The notes: generated from the letters alone by a model not told the origin. Counted from the first letter of the stretch, positions 1-6,496 are shown. The stretch is 6,496 nt of DNA from JAGVPT01 sp964384415 (GCA_964384415.1 CAYLMV010000171.1:1-6496), one strand, 5' to 3'. Program-made: numbers and translations.

Positions 1-3000
1 AGCGCCCTGATCGTCGAGACACCGTCCATGAAGGGCATCATCATGTCCGTAATGACCACCGCAACCTCTTCTTTGTGCAGCGTATAGACGGCCACTGCTT
101 GAGCGCCGTCTTCCGCAAGGATCACCTGATATCCGAATTCTTCCAAGGCGCTCTTCACCGACTCTCGTATGATCGCCTCATCATCGATCACGAGGAGAGT
201 TTCCCCCTGTCCACGCATGAGGGATTCTTCGAAAAAGGCTTTGTCGTGCTGAGGCAAATCGGGAACGGCCGGGACGTAGACCTTAAACGTCGTCCCCTTT
301 CCCTGCTCGCTGTAAACATTGATGAACCCGCCATGGCTCTTGACGATCGCTAACGACGTGGAAAGCCCCAGCCCAGTCCCCTTTCCGATCTCTTTCGTCG
401 TAAAGAAAGGCTCAAATATTCTATCCAGAATATCGGGTGGAATACCGGAACCCGAGTCGCTCACTGAGAGTGAAACGTAATTGCCAGGTTTGGCATCGAG
501 ATGCATGCGGGCGTAGTTATCATCGATCGTGGCATTCTCGCAGGCAGTCGTTAAGGTTCCGCCGTGCGGCATAGAGTCCCTGGCGTTGACGCACAGGTTC
601 ATGAGAACTTGATGCAGCTGAGTTACATCCCCCATAACCGTCCAAAGATCTTTGGGAAAGTGGATGAAGATTTCGATTGATTTCGGGAACGATTCGCGCA
701 TTATCTTTTCGAGGTCTCTCACAATATGCGTGATCTGCACTTCCACCCTGTCCCCGGAGATTCCGCGAGAAAAGCTCAGGACCTGACGAACCATGCCCGC
801 CCCTCGCTGCGCACTCGATTCAAGCAATTCCAGAATGCGCTGCGATTTCTGGTCCGGCATCTTGTTCCTCAGAACTTCAACCCACATCAGAACCGGCGTG
901 AGAATGTTATTGAGATCGTGCGCAATTCCGCCCGCGAGCGTTCCGATACTCTCCATCCTCTGAGCCCTCAGAAACTGGGCCTGGAGATGCTTCTTTTCGG
1001 TGATATCCGAATCGATGACGAGAACCGATTGCGGGTTCCCTTTCGAATCGCGCACGAGAGTCCATCGGCTTTCCACAACAACCGACCTGCCGTCTTTTCT
1101 TCGCCGTTCAACCTCGCCGCTCCATTCCCCCGCATCGAGGAGTCTTTTCATGGGATCTTCGGCGACAGGGATCTGCTGAAGGTCATTCGCATTGAGTCCC
1201 ACTGACTCCGTACGCGACCATCCATAAATATTCTCGGCTCCTTTGTTCCAAAAACGAATCGTCCCATCCAACGCCCGGACTGAGATCGCATCGTGAGCCT
1301 CGTCCAGGAGGGCAGCCTGTTCGCGTATCATTTCCTCGGCTCGCTTTCGTTCATCGAGCTCGATGTTGAGAAGCCCCACCGCATCCTGAAGTTCGCGTGT
1401 CCGCTCTCCGACCTTCGCTTCTAACAAATCATGCGCAGTCCTCAGGGCTTCGTCAGCCCTCCGGCGATGAGTAATGTCCATGAGCGTCCCTGTGGTACCT
1501 GTCGCTTTACCCGATTCGTCTTTCGTGAGCAGGGCGTAGACTTCAATCCAGCAAAATCCTCCGCTTTTTTGCAGATAGCGAATTTCATGCCTGCAATATT
1601 CCTCTGTCCCGTCGATGAGTGGTTTGAATAGTTCCACATTTCGTTCCCTGTCATCGGGATGCACGTAATTGAGGAAATTCTCGCCGAGACTCTCATCGAC
1701 GGTGAATCCCGTAATTTGAAACCATGCCGTGTTCAAATACGTCCACAGGCCCTTGGCATCGGTCCTGAACACTACTTCCTTGATGCTTTCGACAACCGAC
1801 CGGTATTTCATCTCGCTTTCGGCGAGTGCAAGCTCGGCGCGCTTGCGTTCGGTGAGGTCATAGAAGTTGGCCAGGAGGGATACCGGTTCCCCTTTTTCGC
1901 CATAGACCACGGAGCAGACCATATGAGCCGACAAATATGATCCATCCTTTTTGATAGTCATCATCTCCCCAGACCACTGGCCGGACTTAAAAAGCTCAGG
2001 GAGAATTTCGGATCGTAACTTTTGCTGCCCCGTCTCATCGGTGAACTCAAAGATCGACTGTCCCACAATCTCGTCCTTGTACTCGAACCCGCCTAAAGAG
2101 AGAAGACCGGGATTGACATATTCAATAGCACCCTGGAGACTCGTGATCACGACTCCTGAGATTGAGCTTTCGACGGCTCGATTGAGCATCCGAAGTTCTT
2201 CGTTCGCCTTTCTTTGCTTCGTCGTATCCCGCATGATGCTTCCGACGATATATCCCTTCGGAGTCTTAATCGGAAAAACAACAGCATCGACCGTGACCTC
2301 CGAACCGTCGCGTCTGTGGACCACGCGCACGATCGTTTCCTGTGCCCAATCGCCGCTCCCGGTTTGGAGCAACCCCATCACCCGATCCTTAATATGTAGG
2401 AGCATCTGAGGGGTCTGGCTTTCTTTCGGAAGCAGTTCGAACTGCGCATCCCAGACTGGCCGATGAAATACCTCGTCGAACGTCAGCCCGGTAATTTGCG
2501 CCTGCGCGCGATTCCATTGAGAGATCGCCCCCTCTTCGTCGGTGAAGAGGATACCCTCCGACGATTGCTCGATGAAACGGCGAAATTTCTCTTCGCTTCG
2601 CTTGAGCGCATCTTCAGCGAAACGTTTTTCGGTGATATCCGATTGTATCCCGATAAAATTGATGATGCCGCCGTTGCTGTCCTTGATGGGCGAGATCGAT
2701 AATTCGTTCCAGAACGGAGATCCGTCTTTTCGGTAGTTTTTGATAACGACCCGGCAATCGTCCCCTATTTCAAGCGCAGTTCGTATTGCCCTGGCAGTCC
2801 CCCGATTCGTATCCACACCTTGAAGAAACCGCGGGTTGCGGCCGATGGCTTCCGACCTGGTATATCCGGTATTTTTCTCGAACGCGGGATTGGCGAATAT
2901 GATTGGATTATCGGGTCGAGATGGATCGGTGATAACAATCCCGTTCATCGCAGCTTCGATGGCCCTTTCCTGGACCAAAAGCCAGTCAAGATTCTTCTTT

Positions 3001-3767
3001 TTGTCCGTAATATCGAGATGAGTCCCCGCAACCCTCCGCGGCGAACCGTCCGGGTAACGCTCAACAACCTTCCCCCTGTTCTGTATCCATTTCCACTCGC
3101 CCGATTTCGTTCTCATCCGATGTTCTGTTTCGTAAATCTCAGTCTGCCCTGCAAGATGTGCTTCGAGCGCAAGCCGCACCACCTCCAGATCGTCCGGATG
3201 AGTCAGCTTCCAGAAAATGTCGGTGCTTGAACCAAGCTCTTCTTTCGTGTAGCCGAGCATTCCTGCCCACCGATCGTTGAACACAACCCGCTCCCATTTA
3301 TAGTCGACATCCCACAATCCAAGACCGCCTCCTTCGAGTGCGAGCTCGAGACGTTCGCGGCTCTGTTTCAGTTCTTCCTCGGACTTTTCCCGGTGGGAAA
3401 CCTCGGTTTGAAGCTGCAGCGCCTGTTCCTTTGTTCGGATGAGAACGCCATGCAGCCAGCCGCTAAAGGCTCCGATGAGCATCGAGATAACAATCGGGGG
3501 CAATGAACTGAACAAGTGAAACAGAAGAGAAGTTTGTTGAACCTGACCGAAAAGGAGAAAGTTGAGTGGTAAAGTCAGGCATCCTGCTGCAACGCCGGGC
3601 CAGATACCGTAATAGAAGCCCGCGAGACCAACAGGAACAAGAACGAGCGCTGCCGTAGAGTTCCCCACCACGTCATACAGCGGCCTGAACGCCACCGCAT
3701 ACAGAATCGTGGCGACGAGGATTAGTAAGCTATGTCTGACGGAATGTTTTTGCCGGATCGGCTCCAT
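1..3767 (-). CDS. Membrane-anchored multi-PAS hybrid sensor histidine kinase (3' end beyond window)
   Basis: I translated the minus strand from the ATG at 3767-3765 and found 1255 uninterrupted codons running off the left edge. Domains: about four hydrophobic segments (residues ~13-108); short coiled coil (~110-140); six PAS domains (~136-260, 264-382, 391-521, 522-643, 651-770, 813-928), most ending in a D-[IL]-T-[ED] type motif; coiled coil (~770-812) before PAS6; DHp with H-box GGIAHDLNN, phospho-acceptor His950; HATPase_c with N-box Asn1057/Asn1061, G1 DSGSGIP (1104-1110) and G2 GKGTGLGLS (1128-1136); receiver from ~1188 with Asp1195/Asp1196 and phospho-acceptor Asp1241. By family, it autophosphorylates His950 and passes phosphate to Asp1241, and probably onward. 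The rest of the receiver and any output domain lie outside the window. PAS2 is LOV-like but lacks the photoactive Cys. The start is uncertain: there is only a weak CGGA-like ribosome site, and the frame stays open upstream to a stop about 70 bases away. The cue is unknown. Confidence 0.93.
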   Translation of the reverse strand, partial: MEPIRQKHSVRHSLLILVATILYAVAFRPLYDVVGNSTAALVLVPVGLAGFYYGIWPGVAAGCLTLPLNFLLFGQVQQTSLLFHLFSSLPPIVISMLIGAFSGWLHGVLIRTKEQALQLQTEVSHREKSEEELKQSRERLELALEGGGLGLWDVDYKWERVVFNDRWAGMLGYTKEELGSSTDIFWKLTHPDDLEVVRLALEAHLAGQTEIYETEHRMRTKSGEWKWIQNRGKVVERYPDGSPRRVAGTHLDITDKKKNLDWLLVQERAIEAAMNGIVITDPSRPDNPIIFANPAFEKNTGYTRSEAIGRNPRFLQGVDTNRGTARAIRTALEIGDDCRVVIKNYRKDGSPFWNELSISPIKDSNGGIINFIGIQSDITEKRFAEDALKRSEEKFRRFIEQSSEGILFTDEEGAISQWNRAQAQITGLTFDEVFHRPVWDAQFELLPKESQTPQMLLHIKDRVMGLLQTGSGDWAQETIVRVVHRRDGSEVTVDAVVFPIKTPKGYIVGSIMRDTTKQRKANEELRMLNRAVESSISGVVITSLQGAIEYVNPGLLSLGGFEYKDEIVGQSIFEFTDETGQQKLRSEILPELFKSGQWSGEMMTIKKDGSYLSAHMVCSVVYGEKGEPVSLLANFYDLTERKRAELALAESEMKYRSVVESIKEVVFRTDAKGLWTYLNTAWFQITGFTVDESLGENFLNYVHPDDRERNVELFKPLIDGTEEYCRHEIRYLQKSGGFCWIEVYALLTKDESGKATGTTGTLMDITHRRRADEALRTAHDLLEAKVGERTRELQDAVGLLNIELDERKRAEEMIREQAALLDEAHDAISVRALDGTIRFWNKGAENIYGWSRTESVGLNANDLQQIPVAEDPMKRLLDAGEWSGEVERRRKDGRSVVVESRWTLVRDSKGNPQSVLVIDSDITEKKHLQAQFLRAQRMESIGTLAGGIAHDLNNILTPVLMWVEVLRNKMPDQKSQRILELLESSAQRGAGMVRQVLSFSRGISGDRVEVQITHIVRDLEKIMRESFPKSIEIFIHFPKDLWTVMGDVTQLHQVLMNLCVNARDSMPHGGTLTTACENATIDDNYARMHLDAKPGNYVSLSVSDSGSGIPPDILDRIFEPFFTTKEIGKGTGLGLSTSLAIVKSHGGFINVYSEQGKGTTFKVYVPAVPDLPQHDKAFFEESLMRGQGETLLVIDDEAIIRESVKSALEEFGYQVILAEDGAQAVAVYTLHKEEVAVVITDMMMPFMDGVSTIRA

Positions 3768-3786
3768 TTTTATCCGTTCTGCAGAA

Positions 3787-3821
3787 TTGGGGCTGTTCCA
3801 CAGAAACGAACAATACCCCAA
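3787..3821 (-). promoter_or_regulatory. Imperfect hairpin in the leader of the kinase gene
   Basis: In the 85-base gap between bacteriohemerythrin and kinase, TTGGGG (3787-3792) pairs with CCCCAA (3816-3821), and TGTTC (3794-3798) pairs with GAACA (3808-3812), leaving a 9-base loop and a small asymmetric bulge. A 10-base perfect palindrome, TTCTGCAGAA (3777-3786), abuts it, about 10 bases before the kinase start. There is no U-tract after the stem in the minus-strand direction, so it does not look like a standard intrinsic terminator. It could be an operator, an mRNA processing or stability element, or a chance structure. Function is not known. Confidence 0.35.
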
Positions 3822-3852
3822 ACCTGCATTGAGTTTTTATTTTACGAACTCT

Positions 3853-4260
3853 TCAGCGTAAACCCTTTGAACTGAGAAACCCGGTGTATTTCTGGTCGGT
3901 TCCGAGGATATGCCCGTTGAGCCAATCTTTGAGGAATTGCATCAACTCGATAGAAAGCATCGCTCGTCCCGCTATGAATTGCTCCTGAAAGTCAGTGACC
4001 TGTTTTGTCAGCTTGTCGTGTTCTGCTTTGTGTAGAGCAAAACCCGGATAGGCATATTTTTTAAAAAAGTCCTCCTCGGTTGTAAAGTGAACCTTCGTAT
4101 ATGTAATAAGGTCGTTGAGGATTTTGCCGATAACTTCCTTTCCCTTTCCTTCACGACTTGCATCAAAAATCTGATTGAGCAATTCGATAAGCTTCTTATG
4201 TTGCGTATCGATGATGCCGATCTTGACGCTGTATTCTTCTTTCCATATCATAAGAGCCAT
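3853..4260 (-). CDS. Bacteriohemerythrin (single-domain di-iron O2-binding protein)
   Basis: A complete 135-residue protein of the usual bacteriohemerythrin length. All seven di-iron ligands are present in family order: His21 (DTQHKKL), His58 and Glu62 (HFTTEE), His77 and His81 (HKAEH), His117 and Asp122 (HILGTDQKY). It starts with the typical W-x-x-x-[FY]-[SA]-V segment (Trp6, Tyr10, Val12). There is no signal peptide or membrane segment, so it should be a soluble cytoplasmic four-helix bundle that reversibly binds O2 at an oxo-bridged iron pair; some relatives also bind NO. Proposed family roles are oxygen storage, delivery or sensing. It lies 58 bases downstream of the haem-c MCP gene and 85 bases upstream of the kinase, same strand, so co-transcription is plausible. 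In some bacteria hemerythrin domains are fused to MCPs; here the parts are separate genes. The start at 4260 is supported by AGAGGA six bases upstream. Confidence 0.95.
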   Translation of the reverse strand: MALMIWKEEYSVKIGIIDTQHKKLIELLNQIFDASREGKGKEVIGKILNDLITYTKVHFTTEEDFFKKYAYPGFALHKAEHDKLTKQVTDFQEQFIAGRAMLSIELMQFLKDWLNGHILGTDQKYTGFLSSKGLR

Positions 4261-4266
4261 GGTAAT

Positions 4267-4272
4267 TCCTCT
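4267..4272 (-). promoter_or_regulatory. Ribosome binding site for bacteriohemerythrin
   Basis: The minus strand reads AGAGGA here, followed by six bases and the ATG at 4260-4258. This fixes the start at Met1 rather than the internal Met4. Confidence 0.7.
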
Positions 4273-4318
4273 TTACTTTTAGTTTGAGTATTGTTGTATT
4301 AACTTGCATTCATTTCGT

Positions 4319-6118
4319 TCAATCAGTCATTTCTCCTTGCAGCACGAGTTTCCCGTTTGCGCGGACCCCGATATTCGATTTTTGAATTCCATGGGATTTG
4401 CTTTTTTCCGCAGTCAACGTGAATCGCCCAATTAGTAGTTGGAGGTTCTCCGTGAGGCGGTTAAGGTCATCGGCCGCTTGCGCAATTTGCTGCACTCCCA
4501 TCGCCGACTCGTTTGTCACATTGCTGATTCCTTCCACGTTCTTAGAAATCTGTTCGCTGGCCTCCGATTGTTGCTCACTCGCGGTGGCGATCTGTGTTAC
4601 CATGTCAGTGACCTTCTGCGAGATATTGACAATTTCAAGCAATGATGTTCCCGCCTTGTCCGCCAGGGCGATTCCCGTGTTCACTTGTTTTGTTCCCTCA
4701 TCCATTGCAGCAACAGCGCCTTGAGTCTCCGTTTGAATTTTTTTGATCATCCGAGCAATCTCTTTGGTCGCTTTGGTTGTACGTTCAGCAAGCTTTCTTA
4801 CTTCATCTGCAACAACGGCGAATCCTCTCCCCTGCTCACCCGCGCGTGCGGCTTCGATGGCGGCATTCAAAGCAAGGAGGTTCGTCTGATCTGCGATGTC
4901 ATTGATAACTGTAATGATCTCGCCGATTTGATCGCTCGATTTCCCCAGTTCCTGCACTGTTGCAGCTGACTGTTGCACCACCTCCGCGATTCGCTTCATG
5001 CCGACAACAGTCTCATCGACAACTTGACCTCCCTGCTCGGCAGAGAGTTTCGCCTGTTTTGCAGTCTCCGCGGTGTTCGACGCATTGCGTGAATTCTCGA
5101 TAATTGTTTTCGTCATCTGCTCCATTGCACCGGCAACCTCTGTTGCCTGACTTGTCTGCTCCTGTGCTCCGGCAGCCATTTCCTCGGTGCTGCTGCTAAT
5201 CTCGCTGCATGCGCTTGCGACAGCCGCTGAGGCTTCCGTTACTTGGCCGATGGTCTCCCGGAGGTTGCGAACCATCGTTTTGAACGACACGGCAAGCTGA
5301 CCGATTTCATCTGTCGATTGATGGTCGACCTCAATCGAGAGATCGCCCTTCGCAATCATGTTCGCTTGATCGGCAAGACGCTTAACCCTCCCGCCGACGA
5401 TGCGTGAAACGAAGACTGCGATCAAGACCGTCAAACCGATTCCAAAGAGGGTGATGCATGCGATCACAATTGACTTTTGCCTGACTGCCCGATCGACAGG
5501 AGCAAGCGACATTTTCACTTCAAACGCCCCATGCACTTCACCGGCTTTCCATCCCTCCATGACCGCGCCCGTCGCGTCTTTCCCATCCCTATTGCGCCAG
5601 AGTGCATACGACTGCTTTGGATCACCATGGCATGCGAGGCACTCCTCCGTAAGTTTCACGGGTCTGAAGAACCGGATCTCGTTGGTCACCGGATCGATCT
5701 CCCATGTCTCCTCAAGGTTGCCTTTGGTAATCTTATCCAAGATTCTCCGCTCGAATTCGTCGGGCTCATTTTTCGGATTGCGTGGAAATTCTTTAGGAAC
5801 TTTCAGCGTAAAGCCAAGTTCCTTTGATTTCTTTGCCGCCACCTGTATTGCGGAAAAAATGGGAACAGTCCGAAGTATCTGATCCACATTCTTCAAATCA
5901 GTTTTAAATACCGCATGACTTCGCTGGTCGGCGACGCCTTCACGTGCGGCCTCTGCCGAAAGAACAACAGCCCGCGCTTTCGTAACGAGGGCGTCGGTTT
6001 CGGATTGCTGGTACATGCTCGAGAAATACAAAAACGTGATTGTGCCGGTAATCAATGAGACCACGAGCAAGGGATAGACTATCTTCTTTCCCAGGGATAA
6101 ATCAAGAAACCATTTCAT
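4319..6118 (-). CDS. Methyl-accepting chemotaxis protein with periplasmic haem-c (Tll0287/DUF3365-like) sensor domain
   Basis: A complete 599-residue chemoreceptor. Order: short cytoplasmic N-terminus; TM1 (~11-34); periplasmic sensor (~36-214); TM2 (~216-240); HAMP (~237-290); MCP signalling domain (~291-570) whose conserved hairpin tip (~406-445) includes the NLLALNAAIEAARAGEQGRG block that contacts CheA/CheW. The sensor holds a CLACH haem-c motif (Cys160, Cys163, His164) followed by GDP, the pattern of Tll0287-like (DUF3365) domains. Haem would be attached covalently outside the membrane by cytochrome c maturation, making this a probable redox or gas/ligand receptor; the ligand is unknown. 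The sensor has no other Cys before the motif; His68 or His196 could be the second axial ligand (inference). There is no CheB/CheR-binding pentapeptide at the C-terminus. An in-frame TTG at 6142 would add eight residues, but GAGGTG lies just before the ATG at 6118, so I prefer that start. Likely first gene of the cluster. Confidence 0.95.
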   Translation of the reverse strand: MKWFLDLSLGKKIVYPLLVVSLITGTITFLYFSSMYQQSETDALVTKARAVVLSAEAAREGVADQRSHAVFKTDLKNVDQILRTVPIFSAIQVAAKKSKELGFTLKVPKEFPRNPKNEPDEFERRILDKITKGNLEETWEIDPVTNEIRFFRPVKLTEECLACHGDPKQSYALWRNRDGKDATGAVMEGWKAGEVHGAFEVKMSLAPVDRAVRQKSIVIACITLFGIGLTVLIAVFVSRIVGGRVKRLADQANMIAKGDLSIEVDHQSTDEIGQLAVSFKTMVRNLRETIGQVTEASAAVASACSEISSSTEEMAAGAQEQTSQATEVAGAMEQMTKTIIENSRNASNTAETAKQAKLSAEQGGQVVDETVVGMKRIAEVVQQSAATVQELGKSSDQIGEIITVINDIADQTNLLALNAAIEAARAGEQGRGFAVVADEVRKLAERTTKATKEIARMIKKIQTETQGAVAAMDEGTKQVNTGIALADKAGTSLLEIVNISQKVTDMVTQIATASEQQSEASEQISKNVEGISNVTNESAMGVQQIAQAADDLNRLTENLQLLIGRFTLTAEKSKSHGIQKSNIGVRANGKLVLQGEMTD

Positions 6119-6122
6119 GGTA

Positions 6123-6128
6123 CACCTC
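6123..6128 (-). promoter_or_regulatory. Ribosome binding site deciding the MCP start
   Basis: The minus strand reads GAGGTG four bases before the ATG at 6118-6116. This favours the 599-residue form. No comparable site precedes the upstream in-frame TTG (6142), while another ATG at 6130-6128 overlaps this site. Confidence 0.65.
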
Positions 6129-6146
6129 ATAAAAGAATTCAAAAGA

Positions 6147-6162
6147 ATAGCTATAGTGCTAT
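6147..6162. promoter_or_regulatory. Small inverted repeat in the MCP leader
   Basis: ATAGC (6147-6151) and GCTAT (6158-6162) form an inverted repeat with a 6-base spacer, about 30-45 bases upstream of the MCP start. It could be an operator or part of an AT-rich promoter, but no clear -35/-10 pair is visible. Short arms mean chance is a serious alternative. Confidence 0.2.
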
Positions 6163-6232
6163 TTCGTGGTTCATATGTTTCTCTTTACCTAACGCCGTTT
6201 CTAAAAAGTAATCTTGTATTTGTGCCATCAGA

Positions 6233-6309
6233 CACTTCGACTCAGCCCTGACAGTCATGCTGAGCGATCCCGTCCCGGCTGTGGCGGGACGGGAGAGTCT
6301 CACGAAGTG
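6233..6309. repeat. Nested palindrome (three-way-junction-like core)
   Basis: CACTTCG (6233-6239) pairs with CGAAGTG (6303-6309) and encloses two side-by-side hairpins: CTCAGC/GCTGAG (6241-6246, 6259-6264) and the stronger 6268-6294 hairpin. The arrangement can fold as a closing stem with two arms on either strand or as RNA. It is typical of intergenic palindromic repeats rather than a protein gene. Confidence 0.6.
6268..6294. repeat. Strong GC-rich 10-bp hairpin
   Basis: TCCCGTCCCG (6268-6277) and CGGGACGGGA (6285-6294) are perfect reverse complements around a 7-base loop. There is no T-run after it on either strand, so it is not a standard intrinsic terminator. It is the most stable arm of the surrounding palindromic repeat. 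Confidence 0.75.
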
Positions 6310-6496
6310 ATGCCTTTGCCAGAAGCACTATCCGGGCGTCGCTCGGTGTGACTGTATTCTCCGGATACAAGATTTAACTTTGGAAGTGGCACTAGAATGT
6401 AATCAGCGCATGAAGGAACCACCGGTTATCGTAATCGGTTTTTGTCCCGTCATTTCGAATCATGGTGGCAGTCTCTGCCTTTGTCGATTGTCTGTC

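Larger units (their letters stand above)
6199..6385. repeat. 187-base element bounded by 21-base imperfect inverted repeats
   Basis: The left end (6199-6219) and the reverse complement of the right end (6365-6385) match at 16 of 21 positions without gaps, including a perfect inner 10: AATCTTGTAT (6210-6219) against ATACAAGATT (6365-6374). Inside are further nested palindromes: CACTTCG/CGAAGTG, CTCAGC/GCTGAG, a 10-bp GC-rich hairpin, TATCCGG/CCGGATA (6329-6335, 6361-6367), and GTCATGCTGAGCGA (6254-6267) against a diverged inverted copy, TCGCTCGGTGTGAC (6339-6352, 11 of 14). No coding capacity and no clear target-site duplication. It may be a MITE-like or REP-like interspersed element; copy number cannot be judged from one window. 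Confidence 0.5.
6143..6496. other. Intergenic region with no convincing gene
   Basis: This 354-base stretch upstream of the MCP gene has no reading frame with recognisable protein character. It holds the MCP leader, a palindromic repeat element (6199-6385) and 111 unassigned bases at the right edge. At the right edge two short frames are open: minus strand from the edge to a TAG at 6394-6392, and plus strand from the ATG at 6410. Neither has a recognisable motif, and the plus-strand ATG has no ribosome site. No promoter can be assigned with confidence. Confidence 0.6.

Noticed and set aside
2829..2837. Calling the kinase a blue-light photoreceptor
   Set aside because: The LOV-like domain has Pro in place of the adduct-forming Cys, so canonical LOV photochemistry is not supported; reported instead as a LOV-like domain.
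75..3230. Many plus-strand open frames (for example 726-1205, 1951-2409, 2820-3230) and a minus-strand off-frame one at 1442-1696
   Set aside because: They overlap the continuous 1255-codon kinase frame, which has recognisable PAS, kinase and receiver motifs throughout. Their translations show no domain character.
3831..3851. Weak GAGTT/AACTC hairpin just after the bacteriohemerythrin stop
   Set aside because: Five-base AT-rich stem with an 11-base loop and no U-tract on the minus strand; not convincing as a terminator.
4398..5882. Plus-strand open frames antisense to the MCP gene, including 5400-5882 (160 codons)
   Set aside because: The minus-strand frame encodes an unmistakable MCP across this whole span; the plus-strand products are low-complexity antisense readings without motifs.
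6119..6142. Upstream TTG start at 6142 giving a 607-residue MCP
   Set aside because: The ATG at 6118 has a GAGGTG ribosome site right before it and begins with the usual short N-terminus before TM1.
6421..6443. Possible plus-strand intrinsic terminator: ACCGGTTA / TAATCGGT stem with 3-base loop followed by a short T-run
   Set aside because: One G-T wobble, only about four unpaired Ts, and no plus-strand gene upstream for it to terminate.
6392..6496. Short open frames at the right edge: minus strand ending at TAG 6394-6392, plus strand from ATG 6410
   Set aside because: About 30 codons each, opposite strands both open, no recognisable motif and no ribosome site for the plus frame; a gene end at the edge cannot be excluded but is not supported.

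Overview
All recognisable genes lie on the minus strand. In transcription order (right to left) they are a methyl-accepting chemotaxis protein (MCP) with a periplasmic haem-c sensor domain (4319-6118), a single-domain bacteriohemerythrin (3853-4260), and a very large membrane-anchored multi-PAS hybrid histidine kinase (start at 3767, running off the left edge). The gaps between them are 58 and 85 bases, so they may share a transcript. The right-hand 378 bases (6119-6496) hold no convincing gene but contain a dense set of inverted repeats.

Functionally this is a signal-input neighbourhood. The MCP carries a CxxCH haem-c motif outside the membrane and should feed redox or ligand information to CheA/CheW. 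The bacteriohemerythrin has all seven di-iron ligands and should bind O2 (or NO) in the cytoplasm. The kinase has about four membrane segments, six PAS domains, a DHp/ATPase core with an intact H-box and a C-terminal receiver. Its second PAS domain is strikingly LOV-like and keeps the expected flavin-contact residues, but has proline where the photoactive cysteine should be. Shared control of oxygen/redox taxis and gene expression is a reasonable inference, not a demonstrated fact.

The organism is a motile Gram-negative bacterium with cytochrome c maturation and intermediate GC content. The MCP style and the GTCATGCTGAGCGA-type intergenic palindrome recall the Bacteroidota/Chlorobiota (Ignavibacteria-like) group, but other Gram-negative phyla rich in such receptors cannot be excluded. 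This placement is low confidence.

Layout: 1-3767 kinase (3' end missing); 3768-3852 spacer with a hairpin and a palindrome just upstream of the kinase; 3853-4260 bacteriohemerythrin; 4261-4318 spacer; 4319-6118 MCP; 6119-6198 MCP leader; 6199-6385 inverted-repeat-bounded palindromic element; 6386-6496 unassigned. No tRNA, rRNA, CRISPR array or transposase gene was seen.
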